From Buttiauxella agrestis ATCC 33320 (GTDB lineage: Bacteria; Pseudomonadota; Gammaproteobacteria; Enterobacterales; Enterobacteriaceae): 64,000 nucleotides of DNA. Location of the stretch: the NCBI RefSeq assembly GCF_000735355.1, contig NZ_JMPI01000022.1:25-64024 (forward strand), in the 5' to 3' direction. Positions 17,772 to 26,675 of the stretch are shown here, in pieces (the stretch's first letter is position 1; each line of letters opens with the position of its first letter). The notes beneath the pieces were generated by a model. That model saw nothing but the letters and a program-made list of their open reading frames with translations. It did no database searches and was not told the origin of the DNA. Position numbers and translations under genes: made by a program.

Positions 17772-19299
17772 AAAGAACACCTATTTTGATTCGGTCTCAC
17801 TGATGTCCATTTCAACCAAAGCTAACCAGCTTGAAGGCGTTGAACAGGCGTTTGTCGCGATGGCGACCGAAATGAACAAAGGGGTGTTAAAAAACCTCGG
17901 CCTGTTAAACGACGAACTCGAACAGGCCAAAAATGGCGACCTGATGATTGTTATCAAAGGCGCGAGCGATACAGCAAACGACGCCACGCTTGAAGCCATT
18001 GAAGGTCTGTTCACCCGCAAAGACAGCGGCAATTCACGCCACGAAGCGCGTTACGCAACCCTTGCCAGTGCGCATCACAATATCCCTGAAAGTAACCTTG
18101 CTGTGATTTCCGTCAACGGCGCTTTCGCGGCCCGTGAAGCGCGTCAGGCGTTGGAAAACGACCTGAACGTGATGCTGTTTTCCGATAACGTTTCTCTTGA
18201 TGATGAACTGGCACTCAAGCAACTCGCCCACAGCAAAGGGTTGCTGATGATGGGGCCGGATTGCGGCACCGCGATTATCAACGGCGCAGGGCTGTGTTTT
18301 GCCAATGAAGTGCGCCGCGGCTCCATCGGAATTGTTGGCGCATCCGGCACTGGCAGCCAGGAATTAAGCGTGCGCATTCACGAATTTGGCGGCGGTATTT
18401 CCCAGCTTATCGGAACTGGCGGGCGTGATTTAAGCGAGAAAATCGGCGGCATTATGATGCTCGATGCCATCCAGATGCTGGAAAATGACGCACAAACCGA
18501 AGTGATTGTGCTGGTATCTAAACCGCCTGCTGAAACCGTGGCGCGTAAAGTGCTGGAACGTGCGCAGGCTTGCCGCAAACCCGTCGTGGTTTGCTTCCTC
18601 GGTAACGGCGAAACACGTGCCGACGAACCGGGTTTGCAGTTTGCCCGTGCCACTAAAGAAGCGGCGCTGAAAGCCGTGCTGCTGACCGGCATCAAAAAAG
18701 AGTCGCTGGATTTACATCCGCTCAACTGGCCGCTGATTGAAGAAGTGCGTGCGCGCCTGAAGCCTGAGCAGAAGTACATCCGTGCGCTGTTCTGCGGCGG
18801 CACCCTTTGCGATGAAGCGATGTTTGCAGCGCTGGAAAAATACCCGGACGTCTACAGCAATATCCAGCCGAATCCTGAATACCGCCTCAAAGACGTGAAT
18901 GTCAGCATCGCACACACCTTCCTCGATTTCGGTGACGACGATTTCACCAACGGCAAACCGCACCCAATGATTGACCCGACCAACCGCATCAGCCGCCTGC
19001 TGCAAGAAGCGCGTGATCCGGAAGTCGGCGTGATCGTGATGGATTTTGTGCTGGGCTACGGCTCGCACGAAAACCCGGTTGGCGTGATGCTGGATGCCAT
19101 CAAAGAAGCCAAAGCCATTGCCGCCCGCGACTCGCGCAACCTGGAAATTCTGGGCTACGTGCTCGGCACCGATTTGGACACGCCATCGCTTGATGCGCAG
19201 TGCCAGATGTTGACCGATGCCGGGGTGATTTGGGCAAGCAGCAGCACCAACACCGGGCTGCTGGCGCGTGAGTTTGTCTGCAAGGAGAAAGCACAATGA
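17749..19299 (+). CDS. fdrA: FdrA family protein (AllF, oxamate carbamoyltransferase component)
   Basis: Encodes 516 residues related to the alpha chain of succinyl-CoA synthetase. A CoA-binding-like fold is visible around GIVGASGTGSQELSVRIHEF (about 192-211), and the family motif MMGPDCGTAIINGAGLCFA lies just before it. E. coli FdrA (AllF) is about 555 residues and works with AllG and AllH in carbamoyl transfer between oxalurate and phosphate, giving oxamate and carbamoyl phosphate. GGAGG precedes the ATG, which lies inside the end of the DUF2877 gene. The DUF1116 gene follows with a 4-bp ATGA overlap, a sign of coupled translation. Confidence 0.9.
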   Translation: MSTRIVIKKNTYFDSVSLMSISTKANQLEGVEQAFVAMATEMNKGVLKNLGLLNDELEQAKNGDLMIVIKGASDTANDATLEAIEGLFTRKDSGNSRHEARYATLASAHHNIPESNLAVISVNGAFAAREARQALENDLNVMLFSDNVSLDDELALKQLAHSKGLLMMGPDCGTAIINGAGLCFANEVRRGSIGIVGASGTGSQELSVRIHEFGGGISQLIGTGGRDLSEKIGGIMMLDAIQMLENDAQTEVIVLVSKPPAETVARKVLERAQACRKPVVVCFLGNGETRADEPGLQFARATKEAALKAVLLTGIKKESLDLHPLNWPLIEEVRARLKPEQKYIRALFCGGTLCDEAMFAALEKYPDVYSNIQPNPEYRLKDVNVSIAHTFLDFGDDDFTNGKPHPMIDPTNRISRLLQEARDPEVGVIVMDFVLGYGSHENPVGVMLDAIKEAKAIAARDSRNLEILGYVLGTDLDTPSLDAQCQMLTDAGVIWASSSTNTGLLAREFVCKEKAQ

Positions 19300-20708
19300 G
19301 TCTGTTTAACCAACCGCTGAATGTGATTAACGTCGGCATTGCGATGTTTAGCGATGATTTGAAAAAGCAGAGCGTTCCCGTTACGCAACTGGACTGGACG
19401 CCACCGGGGCAGGGCAATCTGGCTGTGGTGAATGCACTGGATGCGATTGCCGCCCCAGAGCTTGCCGAAAAAGTCGCCGCCGCCAACAAACTCGCCGTAG
19501 AACGCATCATTCAGTCGCAGCCGGTTTTAGTGGGTTATGACCAGGCGATTAACGTGGTGCCGGGCATGACGCGCAATACCATTTTGCACGCCGGGCCGCC
19601 TGTCGCCTGGGAAAATATGTGCGGCGCGATGAAAGGTGCCGTCACCGGGGCGCTGGTGTTTGAAGGCCTGGCGGCGAATATTGATGAGGCCGTGCAGCTT
19701 GCCGCTTCCGGCGAAATCATCTTCTCGCCATGCCACGAACACGACTGCGTGGGGTCTATGGCGGGCGTGACGTCGGCCTCGATGTTTATGCATATCGTCG
19801 AAAACAAAACCTACGGCAACCGGGCTTACACCAACCTCAGCGAGCAAATGGCGAAAATCCTGCGCATGGGAGCGAACGACCAGAGCGTGATCGACCGCCT
19901 TATCTGGATGCGCGACGTGCTCGGCCCAATGCTGCGTGATGCGATGAAGCTCGCAGGCGAAATTGACTTACGTTTGATGTTGGCGCAGGCGCTGCATATG
20001 GGCGACGAGTGCCACAACCGCAACAACGCAGGCACCACGTTGCTGATTCAGGCGCTGACGCCGTGGATTATTCAGACCCACTTCACCGTCGCGCAGCAAA
20101 AAGAAGTGTTCGATTTTGTCGCCAGCAGCGACTACTTCTCCGGCCCAACGTGGATGGCGATGTGCAAAGCGGCAATGGACGCGGCGCACGGCATCGAATA
20201 CAGCACCGTCGTTACCACCATGGCGCGTAACGGCGTGGAGTTTGGCCTGCGCGTCAGCGGCCTGCCGGGGCAGTGGTTTACCGGCCCGGCGCAGCAGGTC
20301 ATCGGCCCGATGTTTGCCGGTTACAAACCGGCAGATTCCGGTCTCGATATTGGTGATAGCGCGATCACGGAAACCTACGGCATCGGCGGTTTTGCGATGG
20401 CGACGGCTCCTGCGATTGTCGCGCTGGTGGGCGGTACCGTGGACGAGGCGATTGATTTCTCACGCCAGATGCGCGAAATCACGCTCGGTGAAAACCCGAA
20501 CGTCACCATTCCGCTGCTGTCGTTTATGGGCATCCCGACCGCCATCGACATCACGCGCGTCGGCGACAGCGGCATTTTGCCGGTGATCAACACGGCTATT
20601 GCCCACAAAGACGCGGGTATTGGCATGATTGGCGCCGGGATTGTGCATCCGCCGTTTGAATGTTTTGAGAAGGCTCTGCTCGCCTTTGGTGAGCGTTACT
20701 CTTTCTGA
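19296..20708 (+). CDS. ylbE: DUF1116 protein (AllG/YlbE-like)
   Basis: Encodes 470 residues covering the whole DUF1116 family. Conserved blocks include NVVPGMTRNTILHAGPPV, SPCHEHDCVGSMAGVTS, MGDECHNRNNAGT and VTTMARNGVEFGLRVSGLPG. In E. coli this is the AllG subunit of oxamate carbamoyltransferase. Unlike E. coli K-12, where the gene is annotated as split in some records, this copy is intact. It overlaps fdrA by 4 bp and is followed 11 bp later by the permease gene. Acid/histidine-rich blocks (CHEHDC) may hold a metal, which is inferred. Confidence 0.88.
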   Translation: MSLFNQPLNVINVGIAMFSDDLKKQSVPVTQLDWTPPGQGNLAVVNALDAIAAPELAEKVAAANKLAVERIIQSQPVLVGYDQAINVVPGMTRNTILHAGPPVAWENMCGAMKGAVTGALVFEGLAANIDEAVQLAASGEIIFSPCHEHDCVGSMAGVTSASMFMHIVENKTYGNRAYTNLSEQMAKILRMGANDQSVIDRLIWMRDVLGPMLRDAMKLAGEIDLRLMLAQALHMGDECHNRNNAGTTLLIQALTPWIIQTHFTVAQQKEVFDFVASSDYFSGPTWMAMCKAAMDAAHGIEYSTVVTTMARNGVEFGLRVSGLPGQWFTGPAQQVIGPMFAGYKPADSGLDIGDSAITETYGIGGFAMATAPAIVALVGGTVDEAIDFSRQMREITLGENPNVTIPLLSFMGIPTAIDITRVGDSGILPVINTAIAHKDAGIGMIGAGIVHPPFECFEKALLAFGERYSF

Positions 20709-20719
20709 GGGATACCCCG

Positions 20720-22258
20720 ATGACAAACGTTAAGCTTGAGTGGAAACGCGGTGACTGGGCGGCATATTTCGGGTTGATGACCAATAACCTGACTAACTTG
20801 CTGACCATGATGGGGTTACTCATTTTTGTGGTGGGTATTCCGACGGAGATTGTTTACGGGCGCATTGCGCCAGCCTTCGGGTTGGCGGTGCTGGTGGCGA
20901 GTATTTGCTACGCGTGGTTCGGCCTGCAACTGGCAAAAGAGACAGGGCGCAAAGATGTGACCGCGCTGCCTTCCGGGCCAAGTGCACCGTCCATCTTTAC
21001 CGTGACGTTTTTGGTATTGATGCCGGTCTACCAGCAAACCGGCGACGCTGAGTTTGCGATTCAGATTGGCCTGGTGTGGTGTTTTGTTGAAGCGATGATT
21101 CTGGTGGGCGGTTCGTTCCTGGGCGAAACCATCCGCAAGATGATCCCGCGTACCGTGCTGCTGTCGTGTTTGTCGGGCTTAGGTTTGTTGCTGCTGGCGA
21201 TGAACCCGATGCTACAGGCATTTGAAGCGCCGACGGTTTCCTTCATTGTGCTGCTGCTTATCTTCATTAACTGGTTTGGTAAAAAACCGATGTTTGCGCG
21301 CATTCCAACCGGCTTATTGCTGCTGGTTGCGGGTACGGCGCTGGCGTGGATTTCTGGCCTGCAAACCCCGGAAGCCATCAAAGCGTCGATGTCCTCGTTC
21401 GGTTTTAACCCGCCATCAATTCATGTTGATAGCTTCCTGCAAGGCTTGCCGCATGCGCTGCCTTACCTGGCCTCGGCGGTTCCGTTGGGGTTGGCGAACT
21501 ACATTTTCGACCTGGAAAACATCGAAAGCGCCCACGCAGCGGGTGATGAATACAACACGCGTAAAGTGATGCTGACCAACGGCCTTGCCTCCACGCTCGG
21601 TTGCCTGATGGGGAACCCGTTCCCAGTCACGGTGTACGTCGGCCATGCGGGTTGGAAAGCGATGGGCGCGAGCATCGGTTACACGCTGGCGTCTGGCGTC
21701 ACCATGTTTATCGTGCCGCTGTTTGGCCTTGGGGCGTTCATGCTCGCCATTATTCCGATGACCGCGATTGTGCCGATTCTGGTGTTTATCGGCGTGGTGA
21801 CGGCAAACCAGGTGGTGCGCGAAACGCCGAAAATAGAGGTACCGGTTATCTTCATCTGCTTGTTCCCGTGGATAGCCAACTGGGCGCTGACCATGGTGAA
21901 TAGTGTGATGGCCGCAGCGGGCACAACGGCGGCGAAAATCGGCCCGGAAGCGCTGGCGCACAAAGGGGTGTTTTATCAAGGCCTGGTGCATCTGGGGAAT
22001 GGTGCGCCGCTTGCCAGTATGTTGTGGGGTTGCGTGGCGATTTTCGCGATTATCAACAAACCGTTACGCGGCGCGGTTGCAGCCGTAGTCGGTGCATTGC
22101 TGGCGCTGTTTGGCGTGATACACGCGCCGGTGGTCGGCTTTGCACAGGGTAGTTCGCTGATGTTCGTTACCGCGTATTTGATGATGGGCGCGATGTTTGT
22201 GGTGAAGCATGTGCTCGACCGTCGTGAAGCGGCATCCGAGGTTGTGACTTCGGTATAA
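20720..22258 (+). CDS. NCS2-like (xanthine/uracil/AzgA-related) permease
   Basis: A 512-residue membrane protein with about 12-14 hydrophobic segments, beginning WAAYFGLMTNNLTNLLTMMG and including ALPSGPSAPSIFTVTF, PYLASAVPLGLANYIFDLENIESA and GNPFPVTVYVGHAGWKAMGA. The EN-ESA motif in the central segment resembles nucleobase carriers of the NCS2/AzgA group. Placed within the FdrA cluster, it probably imports the nitrogen-rich ring compound or ureide broken down here. GAGGG sits 8 bases before the ATG. A REP pair separates it from the carbamate kinase gene, which may reduce downstream expression. Confidence 0.83.
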   Translation: MTNVKLEWKRGDWAAYFGLMTNNLTNLLTMMGLLIFVVGIPTEIVYGRIAPAFGLAVLVASICYAWFGLQLAKETGRKDVTALPSGPSAPSIFTVTFLVLMPVYQQTGDAEFAIQIGLVWCFVEAMILVGGSFLGETIRKMIPRTVLLSCLSGLGLLLLAMNPMLQAFEAPTVSFIVLLLIFINWFGKKPMFARIPTGLLLLVAGTALAWISGLQTPEAIKASMSSFGFNPPSIHVDSFLQGLPHALPYLASAVPLGLANYIFDLENIESAHAAGDEYNTRKVMLTNGLASTLGCLMGNPFPVTVYVGHAGWKAMGASIGYTLASGVTMFIVPLFGLGAFMLAIIPMTAIVPILVFIGVVTANQVVRETPKIEVPVIFICLFPWIANWALTMVNSVMAAAGTTAAKIGPEALAHKGVFYQGLVHLGNGAPLASMLWGCVAIFAIINKPLRGAVAAVVGALLALFGVIHAPVVGFAQGSSLMFVTAYLMMGAMFVVKHVLDRREAASEVVTSV

Positions 22259-22262
22259 AAAA

Positions 22263-22330
22263 TGGCGGATGACGCGTACTTATCCGCCCTACGGTTTTGT
22301 AGGGTGGATAAGCCGCAGGCGTCATCCACC
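22263..22330. repeat. BIME: two inverted REP units
   Basis: The first unit is GGCGGATGACGCGTACTTAT plus CCGCC (about 22264-22288). The second, inverted, is about 22299-22330 (GGTGGATAAGCC...GTCATCCACC). It lies inside the cluster between permease and kinase genes. Confidence 0.85.
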
Positions 22331-22357
22331 GGCCCTTGCCCTACAAGGATAAAAACA

Positions 22358-23308
22358 ATGAAACAACTCGTGGTCGTGGCAATTGGCGGCAACAGCATCA
22401 TCAAAGATAACGCCAGCCAGTCAGTTGAACATCAGCAAATCGCGGTAAAAGAAGTCGCCGAAACGGTGCTGGAAATGCTCTCGTCGGACTACGACATCGT
22501 GCTCACTCACGGCAACGGCCCGCAGGTTGGTCTTGATTTACGCCGGGCGGAAATCGCCCATGAGAAAGAAGGGCTGCCGCTTACGCCGCTGGCAAACTGC
22601 GTGGCGGATACCCAGGGCGGCATCGGCTATTTAATCCAGCAGGCACTCAATAACCGCCTCGGGAAATGCGGCGACAAAAAAGCCGTGACCGTGATTACTC
22701 AGGTGGAAGTGGACAAAAACGATCCTAATTTCACCCATCCGACCAAACCGATTGGCGCATTCTTTAGCGCGCAGCAGTGCGAAGCGCTGAAAGTCGCGCA
22801 CCCGGACTGGCGATTTGTTGAAGACTCCGGGCGCGGATACCGCCGCGTGGTGGCCTCGCCGGAACCGAAGCGCATTGTCGAAGCGGATGCCATCAGCGCG
22901 CTTATCAAGCAAGGTTTTGTAGTGATTGGCGCAGGCGGCGGCGGGATTCCGGTAGTTCGCAGCGAACAGGGCGATTACCAGAGTGTGGATGCGGTTATCG
23001 ATAAAGATCTTTCCACCGCGCTGCTGGCTCGCGAAGTGAATGCTGACATTCTGGTGATCACCACTGGCGTGGAGAAAGTGTGTATTCACTTTGGCAAACC
23101 TGAGCAACGTGCGATCGATGAAGTCACCGTCGAACAAATGGCGCGTTTTAGCGAAGAAGGGCATTTCCCGCCGGGCAGCATGCTGCCAAAAATTACTGCC
23201 AGCCTTGCGTTCCTGCGCAACGGCGGCAAACGCGTGATTATCACCACCCCTGAAAAATTACCCGCCGCACTGCGCGGTGAAACTGGCACCCATATTGTTA
23301 ATGATTAA
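22358..23308 (+). CDS. arcC: Carbamate kinase
   Basis: A 316-residue amino-acid-kinase-fold enzyme. The N-terminal VVVAIGGNSI and THGNGPQVGL motifs, SGRGYRRVVASPEPKRIVE and AVIDKDLSTALLA are typical of carbamate kinases. It converts carbamoyl phosphate and ADP to ATP, CO2 and ammonia. The ATG at 22358 has AAGGAT upstream; the longer frame would start within the BIME. In E. coli, YbcF (AllK) plays this part beside fdrA. Here it closes the energy-yielding end of the proposed oxalurate/ureide pathway. Confidence 0.93.
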   Translation: MKQLVVVAIGGNSIIKDNASQSVEHQQIAVKEVAETVLEMLSSDYDIVLTHGNGPQVGLDLRRAEIAHEKEGLPLTPLANCVADTQGGIGYLIQQALNNRLGKCGDKKAVTVITQVEVDKNDPNFTHPTKPIGAFFSAQQCEALKVAHPDWRFVEDSGRGYRRVVASPEPKRIVEADAISALIKQGFVVIGAGGGGIPVVRSEQGDYQSVDAVIDKDLSTALLAREVNADILVITTGVEKVCIHFGKPEQRAIDEVTVEQMARFSEEGHFPPGSMLPKITASLAFLRNGGKRVIITTPEKLPAALRGETGTHIVND

Positions 23309-23323
23309 GAGTGGGAGAACTCG

Positions 23324-24712
23324 ATGAATAATGCAGAAAAAAGCCGCCGTGAATTTCTTAGCGGCGGTGGCAAAGTGGCGGCGGCTTGTGCGCTCTTTGG
23401 CGCGACCGGTTCGATGGCGTATGCTGCTAAACCAGCTTCCATCGCCTGTGAAACGGACAATCGTATGAGCGCTATCAAAGAATCCCATTACTATCTCGAT
23501 AACGTGTTGCTAGAAGCCGGTTTTGCACGCGACGGGCAGACGATTGTCGGCACGCAAACCGAGCTGAAAACGCTGGAAATTAAAGACGGCAAAATTGCGG
23601 CATTGCTCGCAAATAAACAACACCCGGACGCCACGCTCGCCCATTACGATGCGTCAGGAAAACTGTTGCTGCCAGCGATGCGCGATATGCATATTCATCT
23701 CGACAAAACCTTCTACGGTGGCCCGTGGCGCGTGCATAACCGCCCAGCGGGAACCACGATTCTGGATATGATTGCCCTGGAGCAAAAACTGCTGCCTGAG
23801 CTGCAACCGGTCACGCAGGAACGTGCCGAAAAGCTGATTGATTTGATTCAGTCGAAAGGCTCGACTATCGCCCGCAGCCATTGCAACGTGGAGCCGGTTT
23901 CCGGCCTGAAAAACCTCGAGAATCTGCAAGCAGTTCTGGAACGCCGTAAGTCTGGTTTTAGCTGTGAAATCGTTGCGTTTCCGCAGCACGGTTTGCTGCA
24001 CTCGAACTCCGTTGCGTTGATGCGTGATGCAATGCAAGCGGGCGCTCACTACGTCGGCGGGCTTGACCCGACGAACGTCGATGGCGCGATGGAAAAATCC
24101 TTAGATACCATGTTCCAGATAGCCATCGACTACAAAAAAGGCGTTGATATTCACCTGCATGAAACCAGCCCAGCCGGGATTGCGGCGGTGAACTACATGG
24201 TAGAAACGGTGGAGAAAACCCCGGAGCTGAAAGGTAAAGTCACCATCAGCCACGCGTTTGCGCTGGCGATGATGAACGAACAAGAAGTGGATGCCATCGC
24301 TACGCGCATGGCGGCACAGCAAATCACCATCGCCTCCACGGTGCCGATTGGCACCCTGCATATGCCGCTCAAACAGTTACAAGACAAAGGTGTGTTTGTG
24401 ATGACCGGTACCGACAGCGTGATCGACCACTGGTCGCCGTATGGCCTGGGCGACATGCTGGAAAAAGCTAACTTGTATGCGCAACTTTATATGCGGGTGA
24501 GCGAGCTGAATCTTTCACGATCCCTTGCGATTGCCACCGGCAACGTGCTGCCGCTGAACGACAAAGGCGAGCGCGTATGGCCAAAAGCGCAGGATGACGC
24601 GAGCTTTGTGCTGGTGGATGCTTCATGTTCGGCCGAAGCGGTGGCGCGTATTTCGCCTCGTACCGCCACGTTCCATAAAGGCAATTTGGTGTGGGGTGCG
24701 CTTAGCGCGTAG
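23324..24712 (+). CDS. Tat-exported amidohydrolase (cytosine deaminase-like)
   Basis: A 462-residue metal-dependent amidohydrolase with an N-terminal twin-arginine signal (SRREFLSGGGKVAAACALFG, signal end near SMAYA). Metal ligands are visible: HIH (His123 and His125 in DMHIHLDK), His in VDIHLHET, His in ISHAFA and Asp in MTGTDSVID. The arrangement follows the CodA/cytosine-deaminase group. Export to the periplasm is unusual for such enzymes and suggests that ring opening or deamination happens before uptake. It lies 15 bp after the carbamate kinase with GGGAG before the ATG. The substrate is unknown; a cyclic ureide is a plausible guess. Confidence 0.85.
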   Translation: MNNAEKSRREFLSGGGKVAAACALFGATGSMAYAAKPASIACETDNRMSAIKESHYYLDNVLLEAGFARDGQTIVGTQTELKTLEIKDGKIAALLANKQHPDATLAHYDASGKLLLPAMRDMHIHLDKTFYGGPWRVHNRPAGTTILDMIALEQKLLPELQPVTQERAEKLIDLIQSKGSTIARSHCNVEPVSGLKNLENLQAVLERRKSGFSCEIVAFPQHGLLHSNSVALMRDAMQAGAHYVGGLDPTNVDGAMEKSLDTMFQIAIDYKKGVDIHLHETSPAGIAAVNYMVETVEKTPELKGKVTISHAFALAMMNEQEVDAIATRMAAQQITIASTVPIGTLHMPLKQLQDKGVFVMTGTDSVIDHWSPYGLGDMLEKANLYAQLYMRVSELNLSRSLAIATGNVLPLNDKGERVWPKAQDDASFVLVDASCSAEAVARISPRTATFHKGNLVWGALSA

Positions 24713-24729
24713 TTTTTTGTTTTAGTAAG

Positions 24730-24768
24730 AAACATCCTGCATGATGCTCATGCCGTGCAGGTATGTTT
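24730..24768 (+). terminator. Terminator hairpin after the amidohydrolase gene
   Basis: AAACATCCTGCA pairs with TGCAGGTATGTTT (one bulged base) and ends in TTTTA, 18 bp past the stop. It marks the end of the FdrA cluster. Confidence 0.6.
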
Positions 24769-24889
24769 TATGTTGAACGAATAAATAGTTGCAATAATTC
24801 ATCTAATTCAGTATTCATTAATTGCTCTACAGAGTCCTCCTTTTTTGCTCCCCTCTAAATACCTTTGATTAACCAGAGTTTTTCTTGAA

Positions 24890-24922
24890 GTTTGATTATA
24901 TCAATATTTTATATAATCAAAC
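24890..24922. promoter_or_regulatory. 33-bp palindrome upstream of the first MFS gene
   Basis: GTTTGATTATAT and ATATAATCAAAC form perfect 12-bp arms around a 9-bp AT centre, about 95 bp before the MFS start. The right arm contains TATAAT and could be a -10 box. ATATAATC also occurs upstream of the second MFS gene (about 26555), of the dehydrogenase (about 29138) and, inverted, at the LysR gene start (about 28936). The rest of the 304-bp gap (24713-25016) shows only the terminator hairpin and AT-rich DNA. Confidence 0.5.
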
Positions 24923-25016
24923 CTGGATGATAACTAAAAATAAACAATCATAATCAATTCCTGTAACGCTAATAATAATCTTACCACCCTACAAACCGCA
25001 CAGAGGATCTCCTCTT

Positions 25017-26327
25017 ATGTCTACAGAACTCGAAACACGGGTACTGCGAAAAATAACGCTTCGCATTATTCCCTTTATCATGCTGCTCTATTTTATTGCT
25101 TTTCTGGATAGAGTAAATATTGGCTTTGCGGCATTAACAATGAATCAGGAATTAGGTTTTTCACCCACTGTTTTTGGTATCGGTGCGGGGATATTTTTCC
25201 TCGGTTATTTTTTGTTTGAGGTTCCGTCTAATCTAATTCTCAATAAAGTGGGAGCCAGGATCTGGATTGCTCGCGTCATGATTACATGGGGACTGGTTTC
25301 TGGGGGAATGGCTTTTGTTCAGGGCACGACAAGTTTCTATATTTTACGATTCTTGTTGGGTGTAGCGGAAGCTGGATTTTTCCCTGGTATTATTCTGTAT
25401 TTAAGCTTTTGGTTCCCCATGAAACGCCGCGCTCAAGTGACGGCTATCTTCATGGCTGCGGCACCGCTATCGACAGCTCTGGGTTCACCCATTTCCGGAG
25501 CATTGCTTGAATTACACGGCTTTCTTGGTTGGTCGGGCTGGAAATGGATGTTTGTGCTGGAGGCGATTCCCGCAGTGATTTTGGGCTGTGTGGTGTTGTT
25601 CTGGCTCACCGATCGCCCTGCTAAAGCAAAGTGGTTAACTGATGAAGAACGTGACTGGCTTATGCAGACACTTGCTGCCGAACAAAATACCAAAGCGGGT
25701 TCCTCTCACGTGAGCGTCTGGAAAGGGCTGGCAGATAAACGCGTTATTGCCTTATCACTCGTTTATTTCGGGACTTCTGCCGGTTTATATACTCTGGGGA
25801 TTTGGTCACCACAGATAATAAAAGCATTTGGCATGAGTTCCTTGCAGGTCGGCTTATTAAACGCTATCCCAGCTATTATTGCCGTAGTTGCAATGGTACT
25901 TTGGGCAAGGCATTCCGATAAAAAAGTGGAGCGCACCTGGCATATTATCGGTGCTTGTATGCTGGCGGCAGTAGGGTTGATTTATGCTGGTATGGTTACC
26001 ACCGTAGTGACAGCAATTATCGCCTTAACTCTGGTTAACGTGGGTATCAGTGCCTCCAAGCCGCCACTGTGGAGTATGCCGACGATGTTCTTATCAGGAT
26101 CTGCGGCAGCGGCGGGGATTGCCACCATAAATTCTATCGGCAATCTGGGTGGGTTTGTTGGGCCGGTAATGATTGGTGTTATAAAAGAACACACTGGAAG
26201 TTTTACGGGCGGGCTGCTCTTTGTCGCCGCGTTACTGTGTTTGTCGTCGATTCTTGTATGGTTACTTTCAAAAAGTGCAAACCGACAAAATAGCGCTTAC
26301 CGGGCTTCTCATTCGAAGTCTTCCTGA
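25017..26327 (+). CDS. MFS transporter, anion:cation symporter family (tartrate/galactonate type)
   Basis: A 436-residue major-facilitator protein with 12 hydrophobic segments and the ACS-family opening IPFIMLLYFIAFLDRVNIGFAAL, followed by GIFFLGYFLFEVPSNLIL, FPMKRRAQVTAIFMAAAP and SASKPPLWSMPTMFL. Relatives (TtuB, GudP, DgoT) import sugar acids and tartrates. It is a tandem paralogue of the MFS gene at 26676. Its ribosome site AGAGGA can pair with TCCTCT two bases later, so access for ribosomes may be modulated. The substrate is inferred from the downstream tartrate-type enzymes. Confidence 0.85.
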   Translation: MSTELETRVLRKITLRIIPFIMLLYFIAFLDRVNIGFAALTMNQELGFSPTVFGIGAGIFFLGYFLFEVPSNLILNKVGARIWIARVMITWGLVSGGMAFVQGTTSFYILRFLLGVAEAGFFPGIILYLSFWFPMKRRAQVTAIFMAAAPLSTALGSPISGALLELHGFLGWSGWKWMFVLEAIPAVILGCVVLFWLTDRPAKAKWLTDEERDWLMQTLAAEQNTKAGSSHVSVWKGLADKRVIALSLVYFGTSAGLYTLGIWSPQIIKAFGMSSLQVGLLNAIPAIIAVVAMVLWARHSDKKVERTWHIIGACMLAAVGLIYAGMVTTVVTAIIALTLVNVGISASKPPLWSMPTMFLSGSAAAAGIATINSIGNLGGFVGPVMIGVIKEHTGSFTGGLLFVAALLCLSSILVWLLSKSANRQNSAYRASHSKSS

Positions 26328-26675
26328 AAGTGAAACGGTTACCGATTCAGGTAGCCGTTCTTAGTCATCGAGTAAATGCCTGATATTTGAAGCACATCAC
26401 AAATACCATTTTCAGTTCCCCACTTAATCTCCATACATTCATACTGGCTTTTAACGCAGTGCCCATGTTCCTTTTGTGTCTAGCCCGCTAGCTACATGAT
26501 CTGTCACGTTTTTTTAACGAAACTTTTCCCTTGAGAACATTATTGCATTTTTTTATATAATCACGACTTGATGACTCATCCTGAACGACAGCGCATATTT
26601 CAATGACTGGCCTGATGCTATTTCGAACGATAACAACAGGCGGCCGATTATTTATTAAAATAATGGAAATATGCT
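26328..26675. other. Intergenic region between the two MFS genes
   Basis: 348 bases without a gene. A 10-bp hairpin (AACGGTTACC-GATTCA-GGTAGCCGTT, 26334-26359) follows the first MFS gene and looks like a terminator with a weak T tract. Near 26532 a TTGAGA and a TATATAAT 17-19 bases later suggest a separate promoter for the second MFS gene. Nothing else stands out. Confidence 0.45.

Noticed and set aside
21416-21991. Long minus-strand frames within the permease and FdrA cluster genes
   Set aside because: High-GC third positions of the real genes create open shadow frames. None shows a start signal or known motif.
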